Part shown: piece after piece, positions 34,234 through 43,993 of the stretch
Layout of the letters: the number at the start of each line of letters is the position of its first letter
Position numbering within the stretch: position 1 is the first letter of the stretch
Source: Lignipirellula cremea
Lineage (GTDB): Bacteria > Planctomycetota > Planctomycetia > Pirellulales > Pirellulaceae
Reading direction: 5' to 3'
DNA: 64,000 nucleotides
NCBI RefSeq assembly: GCF_007751035.1
Contig: NZ_CP036433.1
Coordinates: 124,001-188,000, forward strand
Position numbers and translations under genes: made by a program
The notes under the pieces: generated by a model
Told to the model about the DNA's origin: nothing
Database searches by the model: none
What the model saw: only the letters and a program-made list of their open reading frames with translations

Positions 34234-36198
34234 TCACTCAGTACCATTCGTGCCTTGACCGGCGTTATTCCAGTATGAAACGAGCCGCTTTTCGATCGCG
34301 GCCACGCATTGTTCGACGGACCACTCGTGCGTGGGGAGCACCAGGTCGGCGTCCGTGGGCGATTCATAGTTCGCCGTTACGCCTGGGAAATCTCGGATAT
34401 CTCCTCGATCAGCAGCCAGATAGCGTCCCGACAGGTCGCGCTGTCGGCATACCTCAAGCGGTGCGTCCAGGTGGACATGCAGCACCCGCTCTTTGCCAAT
34501 GACTTTTTGCGCCTGCTTGCGAGTTGATTCGTCTGGCGCCGCCAGGGCGGCGATGCAAACGATGCCAGAGTTATTGAACAGGGCGGCGATCTCCGCGGCT
34601 CTCCGAAGGTTTTCGGACCGTTCCGCAGCGGAGAAACCCAACTCACGGCTGATGCCGTGACGCAGATTCTGTCCGTCGAGCACCGTCACGGCAGTTCCCA
34701 AAGCGAACAGTCTCTCCTCCAAAGCGAAGGCGATGGTGGTTTTGCCGGAACCGCTCAACCCGGTCAAAAGAAGCGTGCAGGCAGGTCGTCCGAATCGAGC
34801 AACACGCTGACCGGAAGTAATCCGACTGGGCGTGAACTGCAGCTTCGGGCTTTGCAGTTCGATGCCCCACTGGCTGCTCGATTCCTGGTTCGTTTCTGGT
34901 TCGACAATCATGCCCGCCGCAATCGTCTCATGGGTTACTCGATCGACCAGAATAAAGGAGCCCGTTTGACGATTAACGGTGTACGGATCGAATGCGAGCG
35001 GCGCGTGGGTCCGCATGCGGCACCTGCCTGTCTCGTTCAGAGCCAGGGACGGGACCTCGACCCGGTTCAAGGTGTTCACATCGGTGCGATAGATGAGAGA
35101 GTGAACCTCGCCGGTCGTGCGCCGCGTGGAATGTTTGAGCCAATAGGATTTTTGCGGAATCAAAGGCTGCGGCGACATCCAGACGATATTCGCCTCAAAT
35201 TCCTTGGCAAAGTGCGCAGGTTGTTCGGGGTCGACGAGCATGTCGCCGCGGGCGATATCAATCTCATCCTCGAGAGTCAAAGCGACCGCAGCACCGGCCG
35301 AAACCGAGGGGAGGTCGCCGTCAAAACTGACAATCGACTGCACCCGGCTGGTTTGTCCGCCGGGCAAGACCAGCACCGGATCGCCAATCGTGATTGAGCC
35401 CGCCGCGACCGTCCCGCAGTAACCTCGAAATTCAGCGTGAGGTCGACTCACCCGCTGTACCGGAAAGCGAAATGCGGAGTGGCTGGCATCGCTGTCGACC
35501 TCAACCATTTCCAGGAGTTCCAGCAGCGGCTGCTCTTGAAACCAAGGCATTCGGTCGCTGAGCGTCGTGACGTTGTCGCCCTGCAGACCAGAGATCGGCA
35601 GGCAACGTACTGCGGGCGCGTTGAGTTGTCGTACGAACTCTCGGTACTCTGTGCAGATCTGCTCGAATATCGTTTGGCTGTAGTCGACCAGGTCCATCTT
35701 GTTGACCGCCAACACCAGGTGTCGGATCCCCAGCAAGGAAGCGATATAGCTGTGTCTGCGCGTCTGGGAAAGCAGTCCTTTACGCGCGTCGACCAGAATG
35801 ATCGCCAATTGCGACGTCGAAGCGGCGGTCGCCATATTCCGCGTATACTGCTCGTGGCCGGGACTGTCAGCTGAAATGAACTTCCGTCGGTCTGTCTGGA
35901 AGTATCGGTAGGCGACATCGATCGTGATGCCTTGCTGCCGTTCGTCTTCCAGGCCATCCATCAGTAGTGCGGGGTCGATCGCTTTGCCGGCCGTGCCGAG
36001 CCTGATTGAATCCTGCGCGAGCGCCGCCAGCTGGTCCTCGTAAACGGCTCCCGTTTCGAGCAGCAAGCGTCCGATCAGCGTGCTTTTTCCGTCGTCAACG
36101 CTGCCACAGGTGAGGAATCGCAGCAGGTCTATCTGCGGGATCGGATGCTTTTCCTCGTTTGCCGGGGCCGCTTCGTTGAGGGATCTGATAGTCGCCAT
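34234..36198 (-). CDS. cysNC: Bifunctional sulfate adenylyltransferase subunit 1 / APS kinase
   Basis: This is a 654-residue fusion. The CysN part starts FLTCGSVDDGKSTLIGRLLL (G1 P-loop) with DSPGHEQYTRNMATAAS (G3) and LAVNKMDLVDYS (G4) of an EF-Tu-like GTPase. From about residue 470 the APS kinase domain begins, with P-loop LLTGLSGSGKTTIAFALEER, then DGQNLRHGIS and GVTANYESP. The pair CysD-CysNC makes APS from sulfate and ATP with GTP hydrolysis, then PAPS. It lies 79 bases after cysD. Confidence 0.96.
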   Translation of the reverse strand: MATIRSLNEAAPANEEKHPIPQIDLLRFLTCGSVDDGKSTLIGRLLLETGAVYEDQLAALAQDSIRLGTAGKAIDPALLMDGLEDERQQGITIDVAYRYFQTDRRKFISADSPGHEQYTRNMATAASTSQLAIILVDARKGLLSQTRRHSYIASLLGIRHLVLAVNKMDLVDYSQTIFEQICTEYREFVRQLNAPAVRCLPISGLQGDNVTTLSDRMPWFQEQPLLELLEMVEVDSDASHSAFRFPVQRVSRPHAEFRGYCGTVAAGSITIGDPVLVLPGGQTSRVQSIVSFDGDLPSVSAGAAVALTLEDEIDIARGDMLVDPEQPAHFAKEFEANIVWMSPQPLIPQKSYWLKHSTRRTTGEVHSLIYRTDVNTLNRVEVPSLALNETGRCRMRTHAPLAFDPYTVNRQTGSFILVDRVTHETIAAGMIVEPETNQESSSQWGIELQSPKLQFTPSRITSGQRVARFGRPACTLLLTGLSGSGKTTIAFALEERLFALGTAVTVLDGQNLRHGISRELGFSAAERSENLRRAAEIAALFNNSGIVCIAALAAPDESTRKQAQKVIGKERVLHVHLDAPLEVCRQRDLSGRYLAADRGDIRDFPGVTANYESPTDADLVLPTHEWSVEQCVAAIEKRLVSYWNNAGQGTNGTE

Positions 36199-36277
36199 GG
36201 CCTTTTCTCATGTTGTGCTGGAATAAAGGGGGGGACAACGATGCCGGAGAAGCTCCGATCGTCCGATTTCGTCGCGA

Positions 36278-37213
36278 TCAGAAGTAGCCTTCGCGCTTCT
36301 TCCGTTCCATCGCGGCTTCCTCGTCGCGATCGATGGCTCGCCCTTGTCTTTCCGAGGCGGAAGAATGCACCAGTTCGTCGATAATCTCCGCCACGCTGCC
36401 GGCCTGCGATTCCAGGGCGCCGGTCACGGGATAGCAACCGAGCGTGCGAAAACGCACCTGTTTCATGACTGGCTGTTCGCCCAACTCAAGCCGCATGCGA
36501 TCGTCGTCGACCATGATCCAATCGCCGGAGCGTTTGACCATGGGACGCGACTGGGCCAGATACAGGGGCGCCAGCGGAATGTTCTCTTGAAGGATGTACT
36601 GCCAGATGTCGAACTCGGTCCAATTGGATAAAGGAAAGACCCGGATGCTTTCCCCGCGGTGCACCCAGGTGTTGTAGAGCTCCCAGAGTTCGGGTCTTTG
36701 ATTCTTTGGCTCCCAGCGATGATTGTTGTCACGAAAGGAAAAGACGCGTTCCTTGGCCCGGGAGCGTTCTTCATCGCGGCGGCCGCCGCCGATGGCCGCG
36801 TCAAAACGATGTTGCGTGAGCGCCTGTTTCAGCGGCTGCGTACGCATGATGTCGGTGTAGATACGACTGCTGTAATCAAAGGGGTTGACGCCTGCTTCCA
36901 CGCCTTCCTGATTGATGTGTACGAGGACTTCCAGTCCTAATTGCTGGCGTGCGTATTTCTCGCGAAACTCGATTACTTCGCGAAACTCCCAGGTCGAGTC
37001 GACATGCAGCAAGGGAAACGGCGGCTTTTCCGGAAAGAAGGCTTTACGCGCCAGATGCAACATCACCCCGGAGTCCTTTCCCATGGAATACAGCAGCACG
37101 GGGTTCTCAAAGGACTCGGCAACTTCCCGGAAGATGTAGATACTTTCCGCTTCGAGAGCGTTTAAATGGGTCATGGTCAAGTGGTCGACGTTGGTGGAAG
37201 TCGAGGGAATCAT
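36278..37213 (-). CDS. cysD: Sulfate adenylyltransferase subunit 2
   Basis: This is a 311-residue member of the PAPS-reductase-like ATP pyrophosphatase family: [20 protein letters not shown] (SGGKDS-type loop), [20 protein letters not shown], and the C-terminal [16 protein letters not shown] and [16 protein letters not shown]. The ATG at 37213 has AGGAG seven bases upstream, and it overlaps the dabA stop by four bases. That overlap couples translation of sulfate activation to DabA and is the most unusual point of this operon. The family's usual length is 300-310. Confidence 0.96.
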   Translation of the reverse strand: MIPSTSTNVDHLTMTHLNALEAESIYIFREVAESFENPVLLYSMGKDSGVMLHLARKAFFPEKPPFPLLHVDSTWEFREVIEFREKYARQQLGLEVLVHINQEGVEAGVNPFDYSSRIYTDIMRTQPLKQALTQHRFDAAIGGGRRDEERSRAKERVFSFRDNNHRWEPKNQRPELWELYNTWVHRGESIRVFPLSNWTEFDIWQYILQENIPLAPLYLAQSRPMVKRSGDWIMVDDDRMRLELGEQPVMKQVRFRTLGCYPVTGALESQAGSVAEIIDELVHSSASERQGRAIDRDEEAAMERKKREGYF

Positions 37214-39771
37214 GTGCTAGCTCCTGGCGAAGAGGATGAGTGCGCCGCGGTCGAGTGGGGGAGGATGCTCTCGAGACCGGGCGGCGTGCGATCCTCAGCG
37301 CACCATTCGCCGGCGGAGTTCTTGCGATACAGTTGTTCGCCTTCGAGCACGACCAGCGACATCCAGCCGTTGTTGAAAAGATCTTGCAACATTGGATGTC
37401 GGTCGATGATTTGCTGAGTGGCTGCGCGTGAAGTCTCGATCACGGCCAGCAGTCGCAGCGGTTGATGCTGCAGGTTTTGGCCGTCGTGCAGCGACTGCCA
37501 GGGCAAACCGGTCATCAGGTCGCCGCCGTTCCCCTGCAGCACGCCGATCTGGCCGACGACGTTGTGGATGGTCTTGTTGCCGCTGCCGAACGCGCGGTTA
37601 TCAACCGTGGAAGCGAAGTACTGCAGGTTGATCCAGTGGGCCACGATCAGCGGCGCCGTCATGATCAGTTCCAGGACCTTCCCGTCGGGATCTTGCGCGG
37701 CGTCGTAGCTATGTAAGAATGCTCGTCCCTTCAGATCCGAGTTCTGCGTGCGGGACCGGGGGGCCGCAATAAAAGCGGCGTTCCCCGCCAGTCCCCATTC
37801 GGCGCGAATCTCGGACCAATCTCCACTGCCTCGCACGATGGCGTTGACCGTTGTTCCGTTCTGTCTGGCGCGCTCTTCCAGGCGCAGTTGACTGGCTTCT
37901 TGAGCCCAAGTCTTTAGTTGGGCCAAATCCGCACTGTGGTCCTCGGGACAGTTTTGGTCGTCAAAAAATTGAATCTGTTCGATGGTGGTGTTGTGCACTG
38001 CCGGAACAAACCAGGTATCGTCGGGAATCGCGATGCCATTTTGACCCAACTGCGTTCGCACTTCGGGGTCGTTCAGGATCGAAGCGGCGACACGCGCATT
38101 GGGCTGGCCCGACCGCCCCCCGCAGGCGCCGCAGTCCAGTGCCGACTTGTAAGGGTTGTTCGAGACGGAACAGGAGTGTCCGCAAAAGGCTACAATCTTC
38201 GCGAAATCTCGGGTGAGCCCCAGGTTCCGCAACAGACCCGTCGCCAGCTCTGTTTTTCTGGCAAGGGAGAGTCGGTTCGCACCTTCGGCGTCAACGTCGG
38301 GTCCTGTGCGGGCGCGAAAGGAAAGCAGCAACCCGTCTCCGCCGCTGGCCTGGCTTGCCGAGCGATTCAGCCCCAGTGAATCGGTCAGAAGTTTGCCGCC
38401 GTACCAGAGCCCGATCGACTCCACGAAGCTGAAACATGCCACGGCGGAGGTTTGAAACGCTTTCCGAATCTTGCGGCCTGCCTTTCGAAATCCAAGACGG
38501 TGAGCGAACTGCCGACTTTTCTCCCGCGTGCCGCCTCGCAGGGCTTCGTTGACCTGAAACGAAGGGCTCAGCAGGACCGGACATTGCGGTTCGCCGTTGG
38601 ATTCGCCCAGCCGGATATACTCAAAGGGCATCCCGAAAAATCCCGCGAAACCGAAGGTTTCCACCTCATCGCTCACCGCTTCCAGCTGGCGACGAATTCC
38701 TTCGGAACGGACGTCAATGCAAAACACCAGTTGCGCCGACTTGCGCCCGGTTGGCTGCGTTTTTGCGGTCGTCAGTTGATCGCAGATTTCTTTTCGAAAA
38801 GACGTTTCATGCGCGACCATCAGAAGGTATCGCGAAAGCACATGCCGATCAGAGCAGACGGGCTGCGGCGTCTTGAACGGCAGCGAAAACTCCGCGTCTT
38901 GCGCCTGGTAAAGAGCCGCGTCGTAGGCCAGTCGGATAGCCAGCAAACCCAGCAAGTCATCCTTTTGCGATGCGGCGGCGCCTGGCTGTTTTGACTGCTG
39001 TTTGACGAACGAAGCCCAGCCTCCGATCGAGAACATTTCGCACAGCAGGAACGATCGCCAATGCTCATGCGGCACCTGGAGCACCGACAACGACTGCGCG
39101 ATTGCCGCAGCAGGCGACGTCGGCAACTGTCGCGCCCAGTCGCGAAAGGAGGGAATTCCGAGTTGTTCCATACGCCGACTGACCTGAGCGGAATGACGCC
39201 AGGCGGCGTACAGGGACAGATCCTTCCAGGGACTCGGCCAGGCCGCCTGGCCTTCGTCGTAGTGTGCGGCGCAGTACCTCGAAATGTCGTTGACAATATG
39301 GTTGGTCCAGTCGCCGTAAAGCTGATGATCGACCAGCTCAGCGACCGTGTAATAATCGCGATCCTGCTCCCTAGAGGCGTCGTCTTCCGGCTCCAGCCTT
39401 GCGATCAGCTCTGCGAAGGAGAAGTCGGCAAAAAGGTCGGGATGGGCGTCGCAGCAGTGGTCCCAGGCAAAACGGATGTCCGCTTGAGAGATTTTCTGCC
39501 CTGCGACCAGCGAACGATAAAAGTTCAGCGACGGCAGCAACTCGCAGTCACGCACTTCTCGCAGTAAATGACGGGCTTCCAGGAAGGAGTTTTCCGTTAA
39601 TCCCAGGAACGGATTAACCGCCACATATTCTTGCAACGGCCAGAGCGGCGGCGTAATGCTGAGCACCTCGGATAGGGCAAGCGAGAGTCGGGGGTGAACG
39701 GTATTAACCGACTCCAGCGAGGTTTCCGCCTCGTTGCTAAGAGAGGGTTCGCTTGAAATAGCCTGCGACAT
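37210..39771 (-). CDS. dabA: Inorganic carbon uptake protein DabA (UPF0753/DUF2309)
   Basis: This is an 853-residue protein. [20 protein letters not shown] marks the N-terminus. [13 protein letters not shown] places Cys351 and Asp353, and [20 protein letters not shown] places His532 and Cys547, matching the beta-carbonic anhydrase-like zinc site of known DabA proteins. No transmembrane segments are expected; the partner is the membrane protein DabB. Family knowledge: the DAB complex accumulates dissolved inorganic carbon driven by cation flow. dabB lies 55 bases upstream and cysD overlaps downstream. Confidence 0.94.
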   Translation of the reverse strand: MSQAISSEPSLSNEAETSLESVNTVHPRLSLALSEVLSITPPLWPLQEYVAVNPFLGLTENSFLEARHLLREVRDCELLPSLNFYRSLVAGQKISQADIRFAWDHCCDAHPDLFADFSFAELIARLEPEDDASREQDRDYYTVAELVDHQLYGDWTNHIVNDISRYCAAHYDEGQAAWPSPWKDLSLYAAWRHSAQVSRRMEQLGIPSFRDWARQLPTSPAAAIAQSLSVLQVPHEHWRSFLLCEMFSIGGWASFVKQQSKQPGAAASQKDDLLGLLAIRLAYDAALYQAQDAEFSLPFKTPQPVCSDRHVLSRYLLMVAHETSFRKEICDQLTTAKTQPTGRKSAQLVFCIDVRSEGIRRQLEAVSDEVETFGFAGFFGMPFEYIRLGESNGEPQCPVLLSPSFQVNEALRGGTREKSRQFAHRLGFRKAGRKIRKAFQTSAVACFSFVESIGLWYGGKLLTDSLGLNRSASQASGGDGLLLSFRARTGPDVDAEGANRLSLARKTELATGLLRNLGLTRDFAKIVAFCGHSCSVSNNPYKSALDCGACGGRSGQPNARVAASILNDPEVRTQLGQNGIAIPDDTWFVPAVHNTTIEQIQFFDDQNCPEDHSADLAQLKTWAQEASQLRLEERARQNGTTVNAIVRGSGDWSEIRAEWGLAGNAAFIAAPRSRTQNSDLKGRAFLHSYDAAQDPDGKVLELIMTAPLIVAHWINLQYFASTVDNRAFGSGNKTIHNVVGQIGVLQGNGGDLMTGLPWQSLHDGQNLQHQPLRLLAVIETSRAATQQIIDRHPMLQDLFNNGWMSLVVLEGEQLYRKNSAGEWCAEDRTPPGLESILPHSTAAHSSSSPGAST

Positions 39772-39826
39772 TTGATTTTTCTCCGTTTAGGGAGGGGGCG
39801 AACGGGAGCAGAATCCAAGAGCAAAC

Positions 39827-41431
39827 TCAGGGCGTCGGAACCGAGCGTCCCCAGCAAAACGCCGCCAGCTGGCGAGCAGGAATGTCCAGGTAGAAACCGT
39901 TCATGGCATGCACGTAAAGCGTCTGAAAGGCTGGTCGTCGCAAGAGCCGTCCGGCAGACGTCTGGAGGACAAACACCCCGACGAATCCGACGCCGACGGC
40001 TCCCAAAACCAAGAGATCGAAAACGGAAGGCGTCGCGATGCTATGCGAGACGGAATGACTGAGTACGCGGTCCATCAGGGTAAAGGCGCCAAAGTATCCG
40101 CCGCCGACAATGATCGCCCAGGCGAATCCCTGCAGAGCCACCCGAAACGATCCGGGAGCAAGAGATCGCCAGAGCAATTCGGTGAGGGCAAGCGTCAATA
40201 TCAGACCGAGAACGGCGGCTCCCGGCTTGGTCGCCAGGTCGAAACCGAACAGCCAGGAGAAGCTGCAGAATATGCCCAGGCTAACGGCGATCGCCGGCGG
40301 CAAGCTGAAGAGACCTGCGCGACCGCTTGGCGTCGTCGAGATTTTGGTTCTGGTTCGGGCCGCTGATTCAAGCACGCTCCCCGAACTCAGAAAGGCATGC
40401 GCCTTGTAAAGAGAATGGGCCACAATATGGAGCAACGCGGCCGAGTAGGCCCCCAGGCCGCATTGCAACATCATGAACCCCATCTGGGCGATCGTAGAAT
40501 AGGCAAGCGAACGTTTGATACTGGTCTGCGTCATCATCACCACGCCGCCGAACAGGGCGGTAAAACCGCCCACCAGAGCGAGCAGATCAAGGGCGCCTGG
40601 AGACAGCGAGACGAGCGGGCTCAAACGAATTACCAGGAAGCCGCCGGCATTAATTACGCCCGCATGCATCATGGCGGAAACGGGCGTGGGGGCCTCCATC
40701 GTGTCGGGAAGCCAGCCATGGAAGGGGAACTGGGCCGATTTCGTCATGGCGGCCAGAACGTAAATTGCACCAATCCATCCGATCGGCGAATAAACGCTTA
40801 GTGATCCTGCCTCCGTGATGGATGTCGCGGCAAAGATCGAGACATAGTCAAAAGTCCCAAAGGCGTAGTACGTCAACACCAGTGCCGAAAGCAAAAAGAC
40901 GTCGCCCAGGCGACTGACCAGGAACTTTTTGCGTGCCGCCCAGATCGCCCAGGGACGATCGGGATAGTGCGTCAACAACCGGTGCAATCCGAAACTCGCT
41001 AACATCCAGGCAGCGGTGAACATCACCAGATTGCGGGAGACGACCATCAATAGCAACGAACCCAGGGTGAACGCCGTCCATCGCAGGAACCGCCCTTGTG
41101 TCGCTTCACCGTTCATGTAGCGAGCCGAATACCGTGTAATGATCAGACCGATGAAGCTGATCAATACCGTCATCACAGCCGACAGGCTGTCAAAATAGAC
41201 CCCCACGTTGAGCGGCACAGGCCACAGGGCGCCGCAGAAAACCTGGTCGATTGCTCCCTTCCAGCAAAGGAAACCCGCGGCCGCCGAAGCCAGGCCCAGG
41301 GCGGCGAATAGCAGTGTCGACGAGGATCGCTGTACGAAACGGGGAGAACTCTTCCAGAGAACGGGAATCGCCGCGGCGGACAATAAAAGGATCGCCGGCC
41401 CTGCAGCCAGGCACGCATAAAACCAAACCAT
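39827..41431 (-). CDS. dabB: Proton-conducting membrane subunit DabB
   Basis: I choose the ATG at 41431 because GAGGAG lies 8 bases upstream; the frame is open to 41467. The product is 534 residues of hydrophobic helices with the NuoL/MrpA-type Proton_antipo_M pattern: FTAAWMLASFGLHRLLTHYP, AAMTKSAQFPFHGWLPDTME and PTPVSAMMHAGVINAGGFLV. The conserved Lys in TKSAQFPFH and the His residues are present. Family knowledge: it couples cation translocation to DabA. It is the first gene of the minus-strand operon running to purK. A Complex I subunit is the alternative, but the dabA neighbour settles it. Confidence 0.93.
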   Translation of the reverse strand: MVWFYACLAAGPAILLLSAAAIPVLWKSSPRFVQRSSSTLLFAALGLASAAAGFLCWKGAIDQVFCGALWPVPLNVGVYFDSLSAVMTVLISFIGLIITRYSARYMNGEATQGRFLRWTAFTLGSLLLMVVSRNLVMFTAAWMLASFGLHRLLTHYPDRPWAIWAARKKFLVSRLGDVFLLSALVLTYYAFGTFDYVSIFAATSITEAGSLSVYSPIGWIGAIYVLAAMTKSAQFPFHGWLPDTMEAPTPVSAMMHAGVINAGGFLVIRLSPLVSLSPGALDLLALVGGFTALFGGVVMMTQTSIKRSLAYSTIAQMGFMMLQCGLGAYSAALLHIVAHSLYKAHAFLSSGSVLESAARTRTKISTTPSGRAGLFSLPPAIAVSLGIFCSFSWLFGFDLATKPGAAVLGLILTLALTELLWRSLAPGSFRVALQGFAWAIIVGGGYFGAFTLMDRVLSHSVSHSIATPSVFDLLVLGAVGVGFVGVFVLQTSAGRLLRRPAFQTLYVHAMNGFYLDIPARQLAAFCWGRSVPTP

Positions 41432-41719
41432 TTCCGATCTCCTCAAGGAAACATCGGCGACGGTCATCCGCCGCGACTAGCGAATAGTAATACGCGATAA
41501 ATTTGTCGTCAATAGCCATTCGCTAATTATTTGTCGTCATTCCTGGGGAGGCGCTTGAGAAAAGGTTTTGACCGCTGCTTGAATTCCCTCGCCAGGGGGA
41601 CAGAAAACCCTGGTTCTTTTTTCGCGATAGTTGGTTCGCGATTGTCACTTCGCATGAATCGGGCTTAGAATGAGCTGTTTACAATCCGCACTCCATCGCT
41701 CCAGAACCGCCTTCGCACG
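41432..41719. promoter_or_regulatory. Divergent control region with inverted and direct repeats
   Basis: TAGCGAAT at 41478-41485 and ATTCGCTA at 41518-41525 form an 8-base inverted repeat. ATTTGTCGTCA occurs twice as a direct repeat, at 41501-41511 and 41529-41539, 28 bases apart. All lie 47-108 bases upstream of the dabB start. The arrangement suggests operator sites for the divergent winged-helix regulator at 41720, possibly covering the dabB promoter. No binding data exist; this is inference from symmetry and position. Confidence 0.5.
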
Positions 41720-42133
41720 ATGAAAAAAACGCGAACCCACAAGAAATCCGGTCGCTCAAAATCCACCGCCGCGGAATCCCCCCAGAAGAAATCGGGCGAC
41801 GCTGCGCCAGCCGAGACCGCCGCTTTGACAGCTGCGCAGCGTCCCGAAGCGGCTAGTAGCCGCTGGACCTTTTTGACCAATCATTCGCACGTATTGATTC
41901 TGCTCTCGCGAAATCCCTCGATCGTCCTTCGCGAGGTCGCTGCCATGGTCGGAATCACCGAACGCGCCGTGCAGCGCATCATCGCCGACTTGGAAGAAGG
42001 GGGCTTTCTCGAACGCGAAAAGATCGGGCGGCAAAATCATTACCGCATTCTCGCCAATCAAAATCTGCGGCACCCCATCGAAGGACACCGCACGATCGGC
42101 GATTTGCTGGAGCTCATCGAAAACACGCCCTAG
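41720..42133 (+). CDS. Winged-helix transcriptional regulator, divergent from dabB
   Basis: This 137-residue protein has a basic, Ala/Lys-rich N-terminus ([20 protein letters not shown]) and a winged helix from about residue 50: [40 protein letters not shown], then [11 protein letters not shown] as the wing. This is the MarR/ArsR-like pattern, with no Cys or other metal-binding residues in the wing, so a metal sensor is unlikely. The C-terminal [15 protein letters not shown] is short, leaving no obvious ligand domain. Location suggests control of dabAB and the cys genes; not proven. Confidence 0.82.
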   Translation: MKKTRTHKKSGRSKSTAAESPQKKSGDAAPAETAALTAAQRPEAASSRWTFLTNHSHVLILLSRNPSIVLREVAAMVGITERAVQRIIADLEEGGFLEREKIGRQNHYRILANQNLRHPIEGHRTIGDLLELIENTP

Positions 42134-42184
42134 CCGCGTCTTCGACCGCGGAGCGGTGTCCGGGGGAGAGAGAATCGCTAGACG

Positions 42185-42518
42185 CTATTCGGCCAGAGGA
42201 TCGAGCGAGAGGGCCGCGCGGTAGTCCGCCTGGGCGGCGAAGTAATCGAACTGAGCTTCAATCAGAGACAGTTGCGACTCCGTGACGGACTTCTCATAGA
42301 TGTTCAATTCCACCAGATTGATGTCTCCGGCGTCGAATTGCAGGCGCCCCAGTTCAAGCGTTTCTTTCGCCAACCTCACGTTTGTTTCCGCACGCTGAAT
42401 CCGCCCGGCCGCGGTTGACATGGCGGAGGCGGCGTCCTGAACCGCCGCGGCCGTCTTGTCGAGAACGAATTGACGTTTGGCGCTTAGTTGATTTAGTTTG
42501 CCGCGGGCCGCGTTGATC
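42185..42518 (-). pseudogene. TolC-family outer membrane factor, C-terminal stump
   Basis: The minus strand reads LNQLSAKRQFVLDKTAAAVQ, then AGRIQRAETNVRLAKETLEL and YEKSVTESQLSLIEAQFDYF, AAQADYRAALSLDPLAE, a stop-adjacent C-terminus typical of TolC-like efflux proteins. The 5' part is removed at 42518, where an IS-A left terminus begins. The long coiled helical pattern with Gln, Ala and Leu fits the family. No membrane fusion protein or RND pump lies next to it. Confidence 0.65.
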
Positions 42519-42639
42519 GTACGGTCAAAATATTCGGCCGAACGATAAGTGCGGGCTATGCTTGTGTTTACTGGCGCTCGTCAGGTCGCGAATTCGGCCG
42601 ATCAACCGCTCTTGATTGAGGTAGTTCTGCTGGTTCACC
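42519..42639 (+). mobile_element. IS-A left-end fragment
   Basis: The left terminus GTACGGTCAAAATATTCGGC is at 42519. The sequence follows the IS-A 5' region (GCGGGCTATGCTTGTGTTTA, TGGCGCTCGTC) for about 80 bases and then diverges, ending in TTCTGCTGGTTCACC. It is followed at once by a right-end fragment in the opposite orientation. Confidence 0.75.
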
Positions 42640-42745
42640 GTAGGGTAAAAGTATTCGAACGACGTTCAAAGTCCGTGTTTTGAGGGCTTTGAATTACGAT
42701 TTTCCATCGAATCTCGGCCGATCGCCATGCTCTCCTGGTGGGAAC
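42640..42745 (-). mobile_element. IS-A right-end fragment, start of a duplicated block
   Basis: The right terminus GTAGGGTAAAAGTATTCGAA begins at 42640 and about 100 bases of IS-A end follow, up to the CGCCATGCTC region. The same end, with the same downstream sequence, occurs at 56342; the duplicated block runs on into the sialidase gene to 43469. Confidence 0.75.
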
Positions 42746-42823
42746 GGCTAGAAAGTCAGCTGCGCGGGCGGCGGCGCGACCGGCAGGACGGTGAGGAGTG
42801 GGAGGGTGGTTTTCATGGCCGGC

Positions 42824-43993
42824 TCAATTTTGGGGCTCCGGCAGATGGTCGATCAGCACCTGTAGCCGCACCTTGTCGGTGACTGATTTTCCGGCGCGCA
42901 CATCCTCCTCGGTGAACGTGGACATCAGCACATCGCCGAGCGGTGTGCGTTGGTGATCGTAGACGGTGTGGATCGTGCCGTCCGCAGCCTGCACGCCGTC
43001 GGGATAGGTCACGTCGTCGCGTTCGTCGAGCATGAGCCCGCCCTGCCAGGTCTTGCCGTCGTCGTCGGAGATGAAGGCGGTGAGCTTCTCCCGTTTCACT
43101 TTTTCCGTCATGGGGCCGTGCTTCACCAGCAGCAGCGCACCGGACTGCAATCGGCGCAAGAAGAAGCGTGAGGTGCAGTGCGGGATCGCGATGCGTTTCA
43201 CTGGTGTCCATGTCCGGCCACCGTCCTGCGAGATCGTTTCCGCCAGTCCCTGGCAGCGCACCATCATCCACAGCGAGCTGTCCTTGCGCTCGACGATCAT
43301 CGGTTCATCGGGGCCGCGTGTCTTCGCCTCTTCGATGTTCGCCGTCCCGCGAAGCTCAAACGTCTTCCCTTGATCGGTGCTGGAATAGACCTTGATGCTG
43401 TTGTCGGCCTTCCACACCGAAGAGGTGAGCAGCCATTCGCCATTCGTGAGTACGGTGGGTTTGTTCAATAGAATGCCGTCGCCGAGGCGGCGCGGTGCGG
43501 ACCATTTCAGTTCGGCGGCATCTGGATCATCGCAGACAACCGCAAAGATGCCGAAGCGTCCGTCCTGCAATCCGGAAGCTTGTCCCCAGAACACCCACAA
43601 GCGGTCCTGCGGATCGATCCAAACGTTGGCGGACATCGCGCGGGTGCCCTCACGCGGCAGGATCATGAGTTTCACCTCCGACCACGTCTTGCCGTCATCC
43701 TCACTGCACCTGAGCACCTGGAAGTTGCGCGGGCTCTCGACATCACGGCCATAGACCACCCACAGCCGTCCTTTCGCCGTGCGCTCGATGCCCGCGACAC
43801 CTTGTCGTTTCGTCACCGGAATATGCTGCTTCCATGGCGAGACGATCAAATGCGCGGGTTGCAGCGCGAGGTCAGACGCAGATGGATCACTTTCAGCGGC
43901 ATGCGTGGCTACCGGCGGGAGCAGCAAGGCGATGATGAAAGGGAGGAAGGTCCCGGCTTTTTTCCTAGGAAGAACTCTCGTTTGCTCATTCAC
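42824..43993 (-). CDS. Sialidase-like (BNR repeat) secreted protein
   Basis: The frame is open from 44023, but GTG at 43993 begins a better signal peptide (VLPRKKAGTFLPFIIALLLP, cut near ATHAAES) and overlaps the DUF4838 stop. The product is about 389 residues. Asp-box (BNR) repeats are SEDDGKTWSE, STDQGKTFEL, SQDGGRTWTP and SDDDGKTWQG, with WVVYGRDVESPR near the start of the propeller. The catalytic Arg/Tyr/Glu residues of sialidases cannot be confirmed. It follows DUF4838 and probably acts on the same glycan. Confidence 0.82.
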   Translation of the reverse strand: MNEQTRVLPRKKAGTFLPFIIALLLPPVATHAAESDPSASDLALQPAHLIVSPWKQHIPVTKRQGVAGIERTAKGRLWVVYGRDVESPRNFQVLRCSEDDGKTWSEVKLMILPREGTRAMSANVWIDPQDRLWVFWGQASGLQDGRFGIFAVVCDDPDAAELKWSAPRRLGDGILLNKPTVLTNGEWLLTSSVWKADNSIKVYSSTDQGKTFELRGTANIEEAKTRGPDEPMIVERKDSSLWMMVRCQGLAETISQDGGRTWTPVKRIAIPHCTSRFFLRRLQSGALLLVKHGPMTEKVKREKLTAFISDDDGKTWQGGLMLDERDDVTYPDGVQAADGTIHTVYDHQRTPLGDVLMSTFTEEDVRAGKSVTDKVRLQVLIDHLPEPQN

